A stretch of DNA of 60,000 bases, from NCBI GenBank assembly GCA_950295325.1, contig OX485804.1:312001-372000 (forward strand). The letters are read 5' to 3'. The DNA is from Polytrichum commune (taxonomy: Eukaryota > Streptophyta > Polytrichopsida > Polytrichales > Polytrichaceae). Within the stretch, counting starts at the first letter, position 1. The number at the start of each line of letters is the position of its first letter. Position numbers and translations under genes: made by a program. The notes beneath the pieces were generated by a model. The model had not been told where the DNA came from, did no database searches, and saw only the letters and a program-made list of their open reading frames with translations. Positions 12,001 to 24,555 of this stretch are shown here, in pieces.

Positions 12001-13181
12001 ACTAATTCAATAGATTAAAATTTTATACAATTTTTGGAATTACTATAGCTTGGATGAAATGTCCCATACAATATTATATCTAAAGTATGATAGGTGAAAA
12101 TTATAGGTAGTATCTCACTTTAATTAATAAAGTAAAGTCTATCATATTTGGAGGAATGAATAATATATGCATGGCTGAATGAGTGAGTGTCTTTGGATTG
12201 GATGAGAAGTTGCCTCAATTGACTAAGTCATTGAATTTAGATGTTGGCAAGCTTGGGATGGTCATTGAGAGTTTAAAGATAGTGTTGCAACCATTTTGCA
12301 TGCATCATTAATTTATTCTTGTCAAATTTTATAAATTTATGTCAATTTATGTCAAAAATCCAATATTTTGATAAGTGATCAATTTACAAATAAAATAGAG
12401 TCCATCAAATAAAATTCATGGTGTAAATCATAATTACCTATATGGTTTTGAAAACTACCTCAAAGTATCATTTATCTATTAATAGGGTGTTAATTATTCA
12501 AGAAAATTAGACAAACTCCCCATCTTTCATTAAACCTTGACAACACGTTGTTCAATGCTATAACTATTTATTGTATAGCTCATTTTTACCTCCAAGATAC
12601 CAGTGTATGGGTGTTTCGCCCCAGCCATTGCTTTTAATCACCAGCTCCGTAAAATTGATAAGGTAATATTAATGCTGGTAAGTTGACGATGCCAGTGTAT
12701 ACTAAGGAAGGGTTGTATGCATGAGCTTCAAGACAAGGCCTGAAAATGTGGGCTCCAGACTCCGATGAATTCCGGGAGGCTTGAGTCCAAGTAGGGCTTG
12801 ACTAGTGCCGGGTCCACAAATTATGAGCATCTTCTCCCACTTGCAGCTGCACAAGGAAGCCCCAACAGAGTCCAAGGAGATTTTTGGGGACAATGGGGCC
12901 AGATCCTAGTGTTCTCACGTCCAACTGGTTATGCCATGTTCACATCTTTTGGGTTTTCTTTATTAAAATAGGGCATAATCTTTAGATTCCTCTATAACGA
13001 TGGGTGATGTTCCTGAAGTCTTGAACTGCGACCACTTATTTCTCAAACTCAACCGGTTCATCTGTAACTATCAGCTGGTTCTCCACCACTACATTGCGAG
13101 TCTGATCTCTATGTCCATTTCCAGTTCATCATGTGCCATAGTGTGCAAAAGACCCGAGTGGGGTACGTAATAACAATGCTA
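9002..13181. other. Gene-poor intergenic DNA
   Basis: I see no supported gene. Short frames (for example 9972-10196 and 10831-11061) have no recognisable product or splice context. 10.6-11.1 kb is relatively GC-rich, with a NotI-type GCGGCCGC at about 10840, and could be the 5' region of an unrecognised transcript. From 11.1 kb on the sequence becomes AT-rich and low in coding signal. Confidence 0.5.
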
Positions 13182-14055
13182 CACTAAATTGTCCTATTAG
13201 TGTGGGTGGAAAATCAGCATGGAAATAATTAGCGTGGTCCAATACTAATTTTCTAGTTGGGGTGGAAATAACGTGGGCGGAAGACCCTGGGTCTTTCTAA
13301 AGACATCCCATCAATACCAACCAAACTTTGTTTTGGAGACTTCCCCACCAAGCTCCCACCTTGCCAACTTTCTTGGCTACAAGGAGTTCCTTCGCTTCTT
13401 TGGGGAGCTTACCGCTTCACTTGCTTGGGATTCATACATACATGTAAGTACATTTCTTGAAATTTTCATCTCCAGTCAAGATTGCATCTCAAAATCCAAA
13501 AGATTAGCGTTCTATGTTGAGTTTGTGTTGAAACTTGCTTTTAGCGTTTTATCTCTTTTATTGATCTCTTTGGTTGTCATATATGGGTGTCTGTTTCAAA
13601 CACATCATTGAACTCGGTTTGTTTGTCGTAGTGGTCAAATTGGTGCAACTGGGTTTCTCTCCAAACAATACAAACTCGTGGGTAAGTTGAGTTTGTGTTG
13701 TTCTCTTGTGAACTTGTACAAATGTAGGCTTTGGTGACTTCTTGTGTTGATGTGAATAGTGAGCTTGCAATCTAGAGATGTATTCTTAGCTTATATAAGA
13801 AGTGGAGCTCGGGGCACAAATCTCTTGTATTTCAAGAAAAAAAAAAACTTTTGTATATGCAGTAAAGCCCAATTTCAAGTCCTTGCAAATAGTGTCCGGG
13901 GAGAATTTTGGGCATAATCAGTCAAGATCCCAATGTTTCCAAGTCCAACCATTTCATGGGTTGAAAATTGATGTGGCCCACATTAATTATCACTGTGGGA
14001 ATTAGAGTGGGCTCTAGATAATTAGTGTGACATACATTAATAGGACAATTTAGTG
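13182..14055. mobile_element. Possible non-autonomous CACTA-like element
   Basis: The left end CACTAAATTGTCCTATTA is repeated as its reverse complement at 14038-14055, giving an 18-bp perfect terminal inverted repeat that begins with CACTA. The element is 874 bp and has no transposase. The flanking trinucleotides (cta and caa) do not match exactly, so a target duplication is not confirmed. Motifs just inside the right end, such as 'gggttgaaaattgatgtgg', recur in inverted and diverged form near 48.45-48.53 kb, so the family has other copies. Confidence 0.5.
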
Positions 14056-17000
14056 CAAAACACACTAAGGACAATGTTGGTGAAGTTTTGGACAATATTT
14101 TCTAAGGTAGATGTGCCTAATTTGGTTACTAATTTTGATATAGTGCCTATATTTGAATGATATGTGGTGAGATGTGGCTCTAAGAATGGATACTATAAAT
14201 ACATGTGTGCACAAATAGATTGGACAATGTGTTCAAAACATGATAACCATTGTAGGCTCAATAATCAACATAATTTTAGAAACCTATATGACCATTTAAT
14301 GAGGATAAGAATCTTTGCTTCATTTAGAAGAAAAAAATATTAATACGAGCTCCAAAAATTATGGGGAAAGTTGCTACATGCTCGTTTTGGATCTGCGAAC
14401 CATCTTGCACTAAATCGCATGTTCCACATCTTAGGAGAAGTGGGCTAGTCGAAAAAGTAACCATTTAGGACCCATCTAACTTAACATCTTGTTGGCAAAT
14501 CATTGTCATATCGAATAGGGCAGTCAACATATGAGTATGAGAGTAAATTCATGTAGTTGTCAAATACATGACGTGGAGTATGCTCATCGTCCTATTTATC
14601 TATTTTGAATGTTCTGTGAGTAAATAAATCGACCTTTACACCTTAACATTTTAAAATATTCTACCAAATTCCTCAAAATGAAAATAAAAAATATTCACCA
14701 CCATACAAAATAAGTGTACAACACAACATCCAGTATTTAGGTTATTAAATTTCAACAAACCATTTTTCCTCCACTCAGATGAAGTTAATTTTCAGCTAAA
14801 GAAATAAGAAGACGGTGAACTCCCCATTTCCCAAACTTCCACTTCCTCGTACAATTGTTTTGGTTACCGATGGAGGTGCGCCCTAATGTAGGCAAGGGAA
14901 ACATTGCATATGAGCATGTACAGTATATGCACTTCTCAAGAGAGTGGGCTTGGGGAGCACCTTCAATAATGCAGCGGTGCAAGGAGCCGGAGAGTGATGC
15001 TCCTCGGGGCTTCTCGGGCCACGCCACTCATGTCATGTTGGAGACCACATGCAAGCCAAGCCAAGCCAAGTTGCGTCGAATGCATGCATGCTTGCTTGCT
15101 TGCTTCATCAGTGTGTGTATCTTCCTAGCAAGCTAATTAATAAGTTCTATGTGTAAGCTGTTGACCCTGAGGAGGTACCAATCCTTCCTACTTTCTGTCT
15201 AGCAGTCCCGGCTCCAGATTGCCATCTATATATATATATATATCCATCCAATATCCCCACTCCCCACTCTCAAATGTCAACCTTAAACTACACCAATAAC
15301 CTACATGGGTCTTAAATGTCTACTTTCTTTCACCACCCCCACTTCTCCTAATCTATGAAACACACGACTACTACGACATGACATGGTTAACAATTCTAAA
15401 TTGAGGCCATTGCCACTTCTCTCACATTTTCTACTGCTTATACAAATGTAAACTTATTTCTTGTCAAAATGATGCTTTTTGTGCTCATTAAGTGGTCGTA
15501 TAGGCCTTTCCAATTAAAATTGACTATTGAGTTTAAAATGATTATCATATTTTGAGCATGTAGTCCCATCACTTTTAAATATGTATCTTTTTTATATCTG
15601 TCTTTAGAGTCACGACAAACTACATACCACTCAATAATAGGTGTTTGATGAAGATGAGTAACCAAATTAGGCACATCTATTTTATTGCGGTTCTTGTTGC
15701 AATGTTTATGGTCAACAACTCTTGGCCATGCCCCATTGTTATTTGGCTAATGAAGGCCCCCTTTGCACCCACTTCTCATAGGATATGAAACATACACTCA
15801 AAGGTAAGTGGTCCTTAAAGTGGCACCCCCAAGATTTTTGCTAATTTGGGTTTCTTACTAGTTTGGAAAATTTCAAAAAAAAAACTTATGTTAGTTAATA
15901 GGATAAAAATTCTCCCATAAACAAATTACAACTCAAATAATTTAGATATTTTCTATAAATAAAAAACAAGACCTAGGGTACTAAGTATCAAGGAAGACTA
16001 GTCTAGTGTCTATAAGGATCAATGTCACATTGGTTTAAGGAATTCATAATAATCTAAGGGTCTTTCCTTTTTAATCTCGTTTGACAAGGTTCATTACTCA
16101 ATTTTTTTCTTTCCCTCCTAACATTTATTCGTGCTTCATTTAGTCATGTGTGAGTATGTTCTTATGAGTTTGTCATGAAGCTCTTTAGCTTGGGCAATAG
16201 TCTTTGAGTAGCAATAGTAGTTGTCACATGTGACCATAGTCTTCCAATGGATTTTCATCCTCTTGGGGTTAGTATGTTCTTCATTAGCTAGAATGATCAT
16301 TTGATGGCATCAATCACAAACCAAATTGCATTGCTAAGAGATTAAATCCTTCTTTTAATTATTTTATGTTCTTGATGCAAACTTATCTCATTTATGAATC
16401 ATCATGCATATATAGTATGTTAAGCCACAATCCATGCAAATGCCCAAGGTAACATACATATAGATAGGCTATATTCAACTAGCCCAATACTCATCACATC
16501 ATTGAAAATTAAAATAATATCCATAATTATGTTTGTAAAATTTGCCTTTTAGCTTTAGGGCTATAGCCTATTCGACTTCTCCTCTTGCTTTTTTGTCCTT
16601 GTGACAATAAGGGTCACTTATCTTGAGTTCAAGTCCTCCTCGTTCATCACAACCTTCTCTAAACTTCATTTCAAACACTAATATTCTTTCTCTTCCTCAC
16701 CTCACCTTTCATAGGCTCTCCGTAGGTTTCAATTATGGCCATTGCCCTTTTGTCTACTTCACATTATGACACATCCTTCCTCTCTATTGCCAACATGCTC
16801 TTGTTTACACTTCTTGGTATTGTTATCAAATTCTTTCACTCTCCTCTTTATGCGTTAGCTTTTGTTTCTTCTCTATAAAATTGTAACTTTGTTGTAATTC
16901 ATACTATAGCATGAATCACCTCTCAATCTCATTATGCACTTACACTACCTATTAATTTGATCAATTTGCACTTTCTATACGTCTATTATTTCTTGCCTAG

Positions 17001-17931
17001 TTACTCCTTTCATTAATTTTTAGTATTAAACATTTACTCTCATTCAAACAATTATCTTTGCTTAACACACATTCACATTTCTATATTTCTTCTCTATGCG
17101 CTTTGATCAATTACAACTTAAGCTTCTAATTATGGATATTGCATCAACATACATTGACCCAACAATACAACAATAGTTAATTGTACCTAACCATATGAGA
17201 ATTTGTTGCTCCTCTATCCCAAGTTATAGCAAGCTCTACATCAACCTTGACAAATTGCCCCGCTCCACTCCATCAATTTACTCTAAGAGCTATTCACTTG
17301 ATTAGCTTAAGTCAAATTGCTTTCACTGCACCTACTCAAACTATTGCATGAAGAGACTCTTTGTTAATGACTTGCCTCTGACTTGGGGCGCAATTCTCTT
17401 ATGAATAAGAGGCGAGACATTGCATGGTGGTTAGCCTCAGGCTATTACAACTCCTTCCCTCTACTCAACATGTCTATTGCCTGCTAGAACAACATAAGGT
17501 CAACCTTCATTCAACTATGCTAGATAAAAAAAATAAAAAAATAAAAAAGGAAAGATCTATATAGACTACAACCTACATTTATGTTCTACAACTCCTATAA
17601 ATTGTCGAAATGCGTTGCAACATTGGCTCTTTTGGTGTCACATAGGGGGTTCACTAATAGTGGTCCATTGGTAGGTGAAAACCATCTCAAAACCAACCTT
17701 ATAGCACTTAAGAGTCCGGTATTACATGATGATTATTTTCACTTTTTGTGATTCACTTCTTATACCACCTCATTAAGTGGGTAGATCCCCAAGTAAGCAA
17801 AGTTGGTGCTCTTCTTAAACCATTCTTACATCCTTCTTACATTGTCACTATGATTGACAAAAGTGGTGCTATTTTGTACCTAATACTGCACATTTTTAGT
17901 GGCATTCAAGGTTAGGGTTTAGGGCGGAGCC
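14056..17931. other. AT-rich intergenic DNA
   Basis: I see no supported gene. There is a short (TA)n run at about 15228-15242. The small frames at 14785-15136 overlap on opposite strands and lack splice or family support. 15.7-17.8 kb is low-complexity AT-rich sequence with no open frame of note. Confidence 0.55.
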
Positions 17932-18527
17932 AAGATTTTGACCCACGGGGGGTTGACCTTAGAATATGGAAATATCTAATGTATATTTTATTTTCTAATT
18001 TCAATAGGTGGTCAAATTCAATTATTTATTGAGAGATTTGGACTCATTAAGTTGACATCCCCATAAATTTTTAATAATGTCGCTAATATCCAAAGCTTTG
18101 GCAATGGTCTTTTCGATATAGATGATCCTAAGATCAACCATCCAATCATCATCAATAAACATTGCCCATAATACGTAGATGCCCGACTTTCCTTCAATGT
18201 ACTCATAGAAAACATTGCGAAAAAGAACCGTTGTCCTTTTCCCATTGTGGTTCTTTTGACTAGCATGCTCTGCAATTGCTAAACAACTGTAGATTTTTGT
18301 TGGTTTTACCAGCTGAAATTTTAGGAATTTGGGGGGCTTGTAATATACCGTTGGAAAGGTCTTGAAAACACTTTTCCAACAATGTATTACACGTCCTAAA
18401 ATATTTAGCATTGCCAATCGCAAAGCGAAAAAGAAAAATCTGTAGTCGTTTTGGCATAGTTTTCTACTACTAATGCTTGGGGGGGGGGGGGGGGGAGGGG
18501 CTAAGCCCCCCCCCCTTGGCTCCGCCC
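17932..18527. mobile_element. 13-bp-TIR element with a G homopolymer
   Basis: GGGCGGAGCCAAG at 17932-17944 is matched by its exact reverse complement at 18515-18527, bounding 596 bp. The motif resembles 'gcggagccaa(g/a)attttgaccca' ends often seen at plant repeat boundaries. Just inside the right end are about 16 consecutive G, then GAGGGGCTAAG and ten C, which can fold back. A minus-strand frame (stop at 18022) occupies the interior but matches nothing I know. I see no target duplication. Confidence 0.45.
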
Positions 18528-18618
18528 ATGGTTGTAATGTGATGAAAGCATGCCATTGGGGCAGGGGGGCCACCTGGGCACCCATCCAAGCGTACATGTC
18601 CTTGGGTCCTTCAGTTAA

Positions 18619-19007
18619 GGGCCGGTTCACACTATGGCCAAACTTCAAGAGGAGAAGCGTTTGGACCAATGAAAATGCAGAAATGTCCAAAGTCCGTCCT
18701 CTCGGCCTTCACACTAGAGACCGAAGTCCAAAGGACGTCGCCTCCAAAAGAGCCTAGGTGGCAACACTTTTAGAAAGTAATGGCGCCAAGAGTTCGGCCT
18801 CTCGAGCAAAGTTTGGGTTGAGCAAAATGCTCGATCCAAACTTCCGTCGAGAGGCCGAACTTTTTTTTCATTAAAATATTCAAAATCTGACATCTGATTA
18901 TTGTAATATACTTTTTGAGCCCAAAGGCTTCTCCTCTCGACATAGTTTGGTCCAGAAAAGTGACGCTTCTCCTCTCGACTTGGGCATACAGTAGTGTGAA
19001 CCGGCCC
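18619..19007. mobile_element. Tourist-like (PIF/Harbinger) MITE
   Basis: The 389-bp element has 16-bp perfect terminal inverted repeats (GGGCCGGTTCACACTA) and is flanked on both sides by TAA (18616-18618 and 19008-19010). A TWA target duplication is the PIF/Harbinger hallmark. It has no coding capacity. A strong internal hairpin (about 18791-18862) pairs 'agttcggcctctcga' with 'tcgagaggccgaact'. A second locus with a related left end after TAA lies at 34421. Confidence 0.88.
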
Positions 19008-19010
19008 TAA

Positions 19011-20492
19011 GTTATAGGATGGGCACTGGGTGCCAAATGGATGAACTCGATATTTATGGATGAATATACTGTACTACACGTTCACATGTCCTCGAGACTG
19101 TCCCATAATGAACGTGCACCCTTTATATAAAACAAAGGGGTCGGCCCCCGCGTCATCCCCACGATGACTGCCAGCTGTCGGCCGCCACCGCTGACACGCG
19201 GGCCAGGCCACGCTTTGCACACCAACCCCAGAGCCCCATGCTCCTTTCTATATCAACACTTGCATACACTGCTCACTCGCTCAACTTGGCAAAATTTGCA
19301 GAACTTGCACAACGACTTTCCAAGTATCTATCGCATTAGGTAGTTACTGCCAGCTTCCTCATCTTCAAGATCCCAAACATTTTGGTTTTTTCCGGTTGCA
19401 CAATTGCTGCCTTTGTTGTGGGAGATATCATCATGAGTGCAGTTTGAGGATCGAGCTGTGAAATCATTGCGGACTGTTGAGGAATAGAATGTATTGCAGG
19501 CAGATCAGTTCTATTGTTATTCTTTTTGGCCATGGCCGCGTCACTGTTGATGACAGGAGTATAATGTGTGCAGCGGGACTGCATTGGTTCATTTCATGTT
19601 CTACGACCGAGGGGTGATTGGCTACTTGTAAGTACAGTAACGGGTACCGATACTTTGAAACCATCTTCCAGCTGCGAGCTCCAAGTGAGTGATGATTGTT
19701 CGGGGCTGCAGTTCAGACCGCCTTACCATTTTGATTCACTTACAGCATCCTTGGCTCCTGTAATGCGAGGAGTCTCTTTGTTATAATGCGCTTGCTGCTT
19801 CCTTTTGAGCCTTTATCCAGAGCAACTGTGGATGCCACAACCTCAACCTTCCATTTTTACATCCATGAATGTAGAAGGTGAGAAATTGTTCTGCACGTAA
19901 GGCCCTAGGTTGAGAGCCTGAAGAACGAGAACTTGAACAAAGGAGGCTTCGCATTGAGCCACTTACTCATCCTTGTACGTTCCTTTCAAGTCCACTCAAT
20001 GAGTAAATCTCAACTTGAGAGCTTGAACTTTTTGCAGGGCTTGTAACGCTTAGATGGCGCCTTGATGGATCCCATGTGCGTGGAATGTCTATGAAAATCT
20101 GTTCTCGGTAATGTTTGACAAGCTCTCAGTCAAAACAGATGGAGATCCCTTATGATTGTTAAGAGTTCGACCTCTCGTTTTGGTGGCCCTGAGGATTTCA
20201 AGAATTCTGTAGCTTGTCTAGATTCTTCTTTGTTGAATAAAGTCATTGCCCCCTTGATATCTCACTTTGAGCATGGCCACTTTAGACTTGCTCAGGCTAT
20301 CGAGAGCTTAAAGATTTGTGGCACTCTCAATAGTTTGCGGTTTGGATGAAAGGTCTTTAAATCCTTGCATCAAACTCTTGAAAAGTGTGATTTTGGCCCG
20401 ATTTTGGACTCTCAACTGGAGATCTAAAATTGGACGCTGAACCGTCAACATTGTTTCGTTATAACCTACATTGCAATCACAGTGTTGTGACG
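19011..20492. other. Intergenic region with GC-rich, promoter-like island
   Basis: 19.13-19.26 kb is unusually GC-rich for the window and is followed by 'tttctatatcaacacttgca', which resembles a TATA/start-site region for plus-strand transcription. No convincing downstream exon was found. The overlapping small frames at 19336-19786 on both strands are unrecognised. Confidence 0.35.
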
Positions 20493-21113
20493 ATGTCCTG
20501 GGAAGTCGAAGACATATATGAATACTTTAAGCAGATGAAGGCGGATTACTTGAAGAAGGAGCGAAAACGAGGTGCGCTTGTAAATTTGGAGGGTCAAAGA
20601 GCGAATGAGGCACCTCTTGTTGTTGATGACGATGTGATTCCTTTTGAACCTGACTCCAGTTTTTGTGAGGAAGATAATAGAGTTGTAGAAGGAAACATAG
20701 GACTTACAAACTCTTTGAATGCGGGAGGGATATGCCATGAATTAAGTGCAGAATATTCGGTGGAAGGACAATGTAGCAGGGAGATGCAACCGCAATGTAC
20801 TATGGAAGAGGAGCAGTGTGCACATGCGAACGAGGTACGTGAAGAGAGTATGCAAGAAGGGAGGCGGAAGAGGAAGAGCAAGGACAAGTGCAATGCAGAA
20901 GAAGCGCCAAGAACTAGACGGAAAGCGAGAGAGGAAGGACGTGCATGTTGTGCCAGGGATGCAATAATGGAGGACATCAACCCCGAATCCGAAATTTCAA
21001 GTATTGATATTGGCAGGTTCTCAGAGGTTTCGAAGAAAATCATTGTGAAGCATGCAATGGGTTGCGATAATTTGGTAGAAGTGATGAAAGGGATATCTTC
21101 ATTTGCAAAGTAG
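20493..21113 (+). CDS. Hypothetical protein with basic, NLS-like region
   Basis: I do not recognise this product. The ATG at 20493 opens a 206-residue frame. It begins with a charged helix-like segment (MSWEVEDIYEYFKQMKADYL), then has an acidic stretch (VVDDDVIPFEPD), a Glu/Cys-rich middle and a basic cluster (GRRKRKSKDK) resembling a nuclear localisation signal. It ends at TAG. It may be one exon of a longer or transposon-derived gene, since decayed coding pieces follow on the same strand up to about 22.4 kb. Confidence 0.45.
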   Translation: MSWEVEDIYEYFKQMKADYLKKERKRGALVNLEGQRANEAPLVVDDDVIPFEPDSSFCEEDNRVVEGNIGLTNSLNAGGICHELSAEYSVEGQCSREMQPQCTMEEEQCAHANEVREESMQEGRRKRKSKDKCNAEEAPRTRRKAREEGRACCARDAIMEDINPESEISSIDIGRFSEVSKKIIVKHAMGCDNLVEVMKGISSFAK

Positions 21114-21383
21114 ATTCCTGGATACAAGAAAGAAAATTTTGCGAAAATGAGTTTCAAAGAACGCAGGTTTTAGAGCTGGACTTTGTTTTGAAATGGGCGT
21201 TGGAGAAAATGGTGGTTCTTAGAGGTGTTGATCTTTCTGAAGGCGCGGACATGATCAACGTGCATTCGGCAATGGTGGGCGATAAGTGAGCAAGCATGAA
21301 GTAAGTGTAGAGGTATATGGTTATGTCGAGCAGGCTTGCAGCCACCTGCCCGCAGTGTGCACGTGCATCCTTACTCCTGGAGG

Positions 21384-21502
21384 TTTTTGTAGCTTTCCCA
21401 GCATTACATTTTTGTAGCTTTCCCAGCATGACATTTTTGTAGCTTTCCCAGCATGACATTTTTGTAGCTTTCCTAGCATTACATTTTTGTAGCTATTCCA
21501 GC
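21384..21502. repeat. 25-bp minisatellite, five copies
   Basis: The unit is tttttgtagctttcccagca plus ttaca, with a strict 25-bp period (copies begin at 21384, 21409, 21434, 21459 and 21484) and one or two substitutions per copy. There are no spacers, so it is not CRISPR-like. It lies between the 206-residue frame and the decayed coding pieces. Confidence 0.95.
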
Positions 21503-21779
21503 TGTCTAATGGTGGCCATTAGAAATGTGCAAGCCAAAAATGCACAAGAACCATCCATGGACAACAACTGTTCTATTTTCCAAGAAAATGAAAATTTAGT
21601 TGGCAAGGTGGATGTCAGCCACCTAACACAACGGCCTGGAAGCTCCAAATTCGAAGCCTCCTTACATGCAAATGCAACATTGTCTTGGCATTTTTTTATA
21701 GAACGTAGGACTAACATGTGGGCCACAAAGTATGTGGGGGTATTCCTGTGGAGTGGCAGGAACGTGCACAATGAAGATG

Positions 21780-22369
21780 GGCGGAGGAGTTGCCAGTATT
21801 TGTCCGGTTGTGGCCACCTTTGGAAGTGAACAAACAACGACAACGGCTCCAAGATTATGCCGTGCCCTTCGGAATTACTGATTTATGGAGGTGAGTTGTA
21901 CACAAATTTTATGAAAAGAATGCCTTGCATATGTCTCCCCTTTGTTGTGAGATGCTCGAATTCCACAAAATTGAAACACTTGAAGAAGTGAGACCACGAC
22001 AGATAGCACACTCATTGTTTATTGGTCTGTTGTTTATTGACTGCCTGTACCCGCCACTTCAATGAATTTCAGTGTGAGCAACTGTGGACAGATCTTGGGT
22101 TTGCGTACACCAGGGATGGACTTGGGGTTCAATGCACAGTGAATCTCAAGATGGAATGCCACAAATGCAATTTGTTTTTATGGGATGCATTATTGATTTC
22201 AGAAAGAAAATTGAAGTATTGGGACATCATTCGGAATTGGACAAGTGAAGTTGTCAAACCTCAGGCTTTCACTGCAAGTGTCCACTACTACATGATTGCA
22301 GATTTTCTGCATTCAGAAGTGCAAGAATGTACCAAGCAAAAAACTGAGGATGTTGAATTTGCATCTTGA
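21780..22369 (+). pseudogene. Decayed plus-strand coding pieces, unrecognised
   Basis: A frame running through LPVFVRLWPPLEVNKQRQRL and QDYAVPFGITDLWR meets a stop at a potential donor (AG|GTGAGT). It resumes in the same frame with HKFYEKNALHMSPLCC and EETLEEV-like sequence to about 22063. From 22067 another frame encodes FNEFQCEQLWTDLGFAYTRD and KLKYWDIIRNWTSEVVK, up to 22369. The composition looks protein-coding but stops and frame changes interrupt it. I cannot name the family. Confidence 0.3.
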
Positions 22370-23558
22370 GACATTCATGTGCCGAAAAGTCTTAGTCTTG
22401 TGCACAAAGTTTATTGTTTGTTTGTAGGTTGATTATTTGAAATGCAGCCTCTCATTTGTCGACGAATAGCAGATGCAAAATCCGACCTATCAGCAGTGCT
22501 CCCTCTCCTACGGTCACGTCTCCCTGGTATTGTGTTAATTCTATTTCAAACATTTCCTGAATATATTTTCAATGTGAACCTTGTCTTAAAGTTGCAATCT
22601 GTATTGAGCCACAGTAGTTCTTCAATTCATGGTGCACCAGCTAACAAGAGGATCATCTAGATATTTCACCTTGAAGTCATCAGTACTAGATTCTGACTAA
22701 GTGAAGCTTCAGAGCATATGCAGCTGTCTCTCTGGAAAATTTAATAGGTTGACATGAAGGGTTGCTCTTGTAAAATCAGTATTTATTTTCCAGATTCTTG
22801 CTGCCTATGTTGGGTCTTTCCACTTTGTTATTGAAGACCTTTTGGCATGAGATTTGGAGCTGTACGCCCTCCATCGAGCACTGCACCCAATGCAGATGTT
22901 GTGATGAGACATTTTGGCAGTGGCAAATGCCACTGGTGTAACGAGCTTTGAATCAGGTTTGCATTGACATGATCCCTTTCTTGTTTGCCCTACCATTTTG
23001 TGTTGTCATGCACATGATGTGGTTCAATTTTGTGAACCAACTTAGAACAGGAAATTCTAGCAATTTCCTTCTTCATACCTTTTTAATGTTGTATCACCAA
23101 TCTACACTTGAAAATTTGAACCTCTGAAGAGTTTATCTCACGAAATGTTGTCCAAAGACGCCAATATCCATTGTTGTCAGATACACTTTCTATCTATTTG
23201 AATGTTCTGTTTGTTGATACTGGTGCTGCTATTAATGTCACACCGATTTTGTGATTCTGAAAGAATGGGCCAGGTGATGGCTATGGCAACAACACCTTCC
23301 TATCGACCAATTCTTGATGATTGTGGTGGATACCTTTCAGCATATTCTCCGGTACATGTGCGAGTCCCTCCTATTTTGCAATAACTGAAATATTCAGATG
23401 TTCAAATTGCTTTTGAGTTATTTTCTAATTTTGTTCAAATGCACTGGCACAACTCTCCTATCACCTCTAGGCCCTTAGTGTGTTGTTGTACTGCTTTGTG
23501 ATTCACTATGTGAAACAGACACTTCATTATCATTGTAGAAACGGTTGTTTGTGTGCAG
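22370..23558. other. Intergenic DNA
   Basis: I see no supported gene. Frames at 22442-22660 and 23202-23384 are short and unrecognised. The second ends in a peptide-like run (GYLSAYSPVHVRVPPILQ) that could be an exon of the neighbouring weak model. Confidence 0.4.
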
Positions 23559-23988
23559 GAGGAATCTGCCTGCCTGGTCATTGATGTATGTGCAGTCCCA
23601 CTTGCACCATGGCTGGCTATGATTAAAGCAAGGTGACGCACTTTCTCAAACGTATATCTTTTGCATTCAAAGAGTTTGAGCAGAATTTTTTTGATACATA
23701 TGTAACTCAAATCTGTAACATAGTTTGATGTACGTATGGAAGTCCTTCCGAGTAAACATGGAGTCTTAATTTCTCATATTTTGCTTGGACCAGGTTGACT
23801 TGGCCATTGAGCTGCTAGAAGATCTATTGGGCATCATGCAGGTTCCAATCTCGGCCGCCTCTGAATACACCCTTGAATACACATTGATGAGTTGGCTCCA
23901 TAGTGAAGTAAAATCTCTGAGGAAAGGCAGACGCGGGGATTCGGTGCGCAGCACAATGAATGGTGGAGAGTTCGTACGAGAAGAATGA
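23559..23988 (+). CDS. Weak two-exon fragment, unrecognised
   Basis: An acceptor at 23558 (gtgtgcag) opens EESACLVIDVCAVPLAPWLA to a donor after 23632 (AAG|GTGACG). A second acceptor at 23793 (ggaccag) opens VDLAIELLEDLLGIMQ and continues to a stop at 23988. The donor is phase 2 but the second frame needs phase 0, so either a small exon is missing or the pieces are decayed. No family is recognised. Confidence 0.25.
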
Positions 23989-24186
23989 ATAGGAACCTGC
24001 CAAGGACATGCGGTGGTTTGTGATGGAAGACCAATGTGAAGAACCTCCCCCAGGCCCATGATGACATGGGTGCACAAGTTGTTGCAGCAGCAGTGCCAGT
24101 GGAAGGAAATGCTTGAGAACCGGTTGTTGTGGACTGTGTTGAAATGAAGCGAGTGCGGTTGGTGTTTTGTTACGTTGTGAAGCCTG

Positions 24187-24358
24187 CATTAGAGTGGCTA
24201 TCAAAATTGTCGGAGCATGTTAGAGGTGGCGTCCGTAATTGGCGGAGGTTGTTAATAGTGGCCTCTAAAATTGTCGGACCTTGTTAGAAGTGGCCTCTGA
24301 AATTGTCCGAGGCGGTTAGAAGTGGCCTCCGAAATTGTTGCAGCCGGTTGGGAGTGGC
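24187..24358. repeat. 32-bp minisatellite
   Basis: The unit 'gttagaagtggcctctgaaa...' recurs at 24219, 24251, 24283, 24315 and 24347, a strict 32-bp period, with a partial unit before. Copies differ by a few substitutions. Confidence 0.9.
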
Positions 24359-24555
24359 TAGGTCAAATGCATGGCAAGTGCATTATGAATGTACATATTT
24401 TATTATGTAAGCAAAAATAAAGAAAAAAATGTTTATTTTACTTTGCAACGGCTTATGTTTACACACATCCCTACAAATGAAAAGTGGTGCACACTGCAAC
24501 GTTGTATGGATGAAAATCATCTGCATTCTTGGACGAAAATATGGTAACATCATCC

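Noticed and set aside
18022-18690. 222-codon minus-strand frame as a gene
   Set aside because: It crosses the G/C homopolymer (giving poly-Pro) and enters the neighbouring MITE, and its product is not recognisable. I treat it as an element interior.
20594-21157. 187-codon minus-strand frame
   Set aside because: It is antisense to the better-supported plus-strand ORF and has a hydrophobic, Ser/Leu-rich shadow composition.
21384-21502. CRISPR-like array
   Set aside because: Units are contiguous with a 25-bp period and no spacers, and the genome is a plant's.
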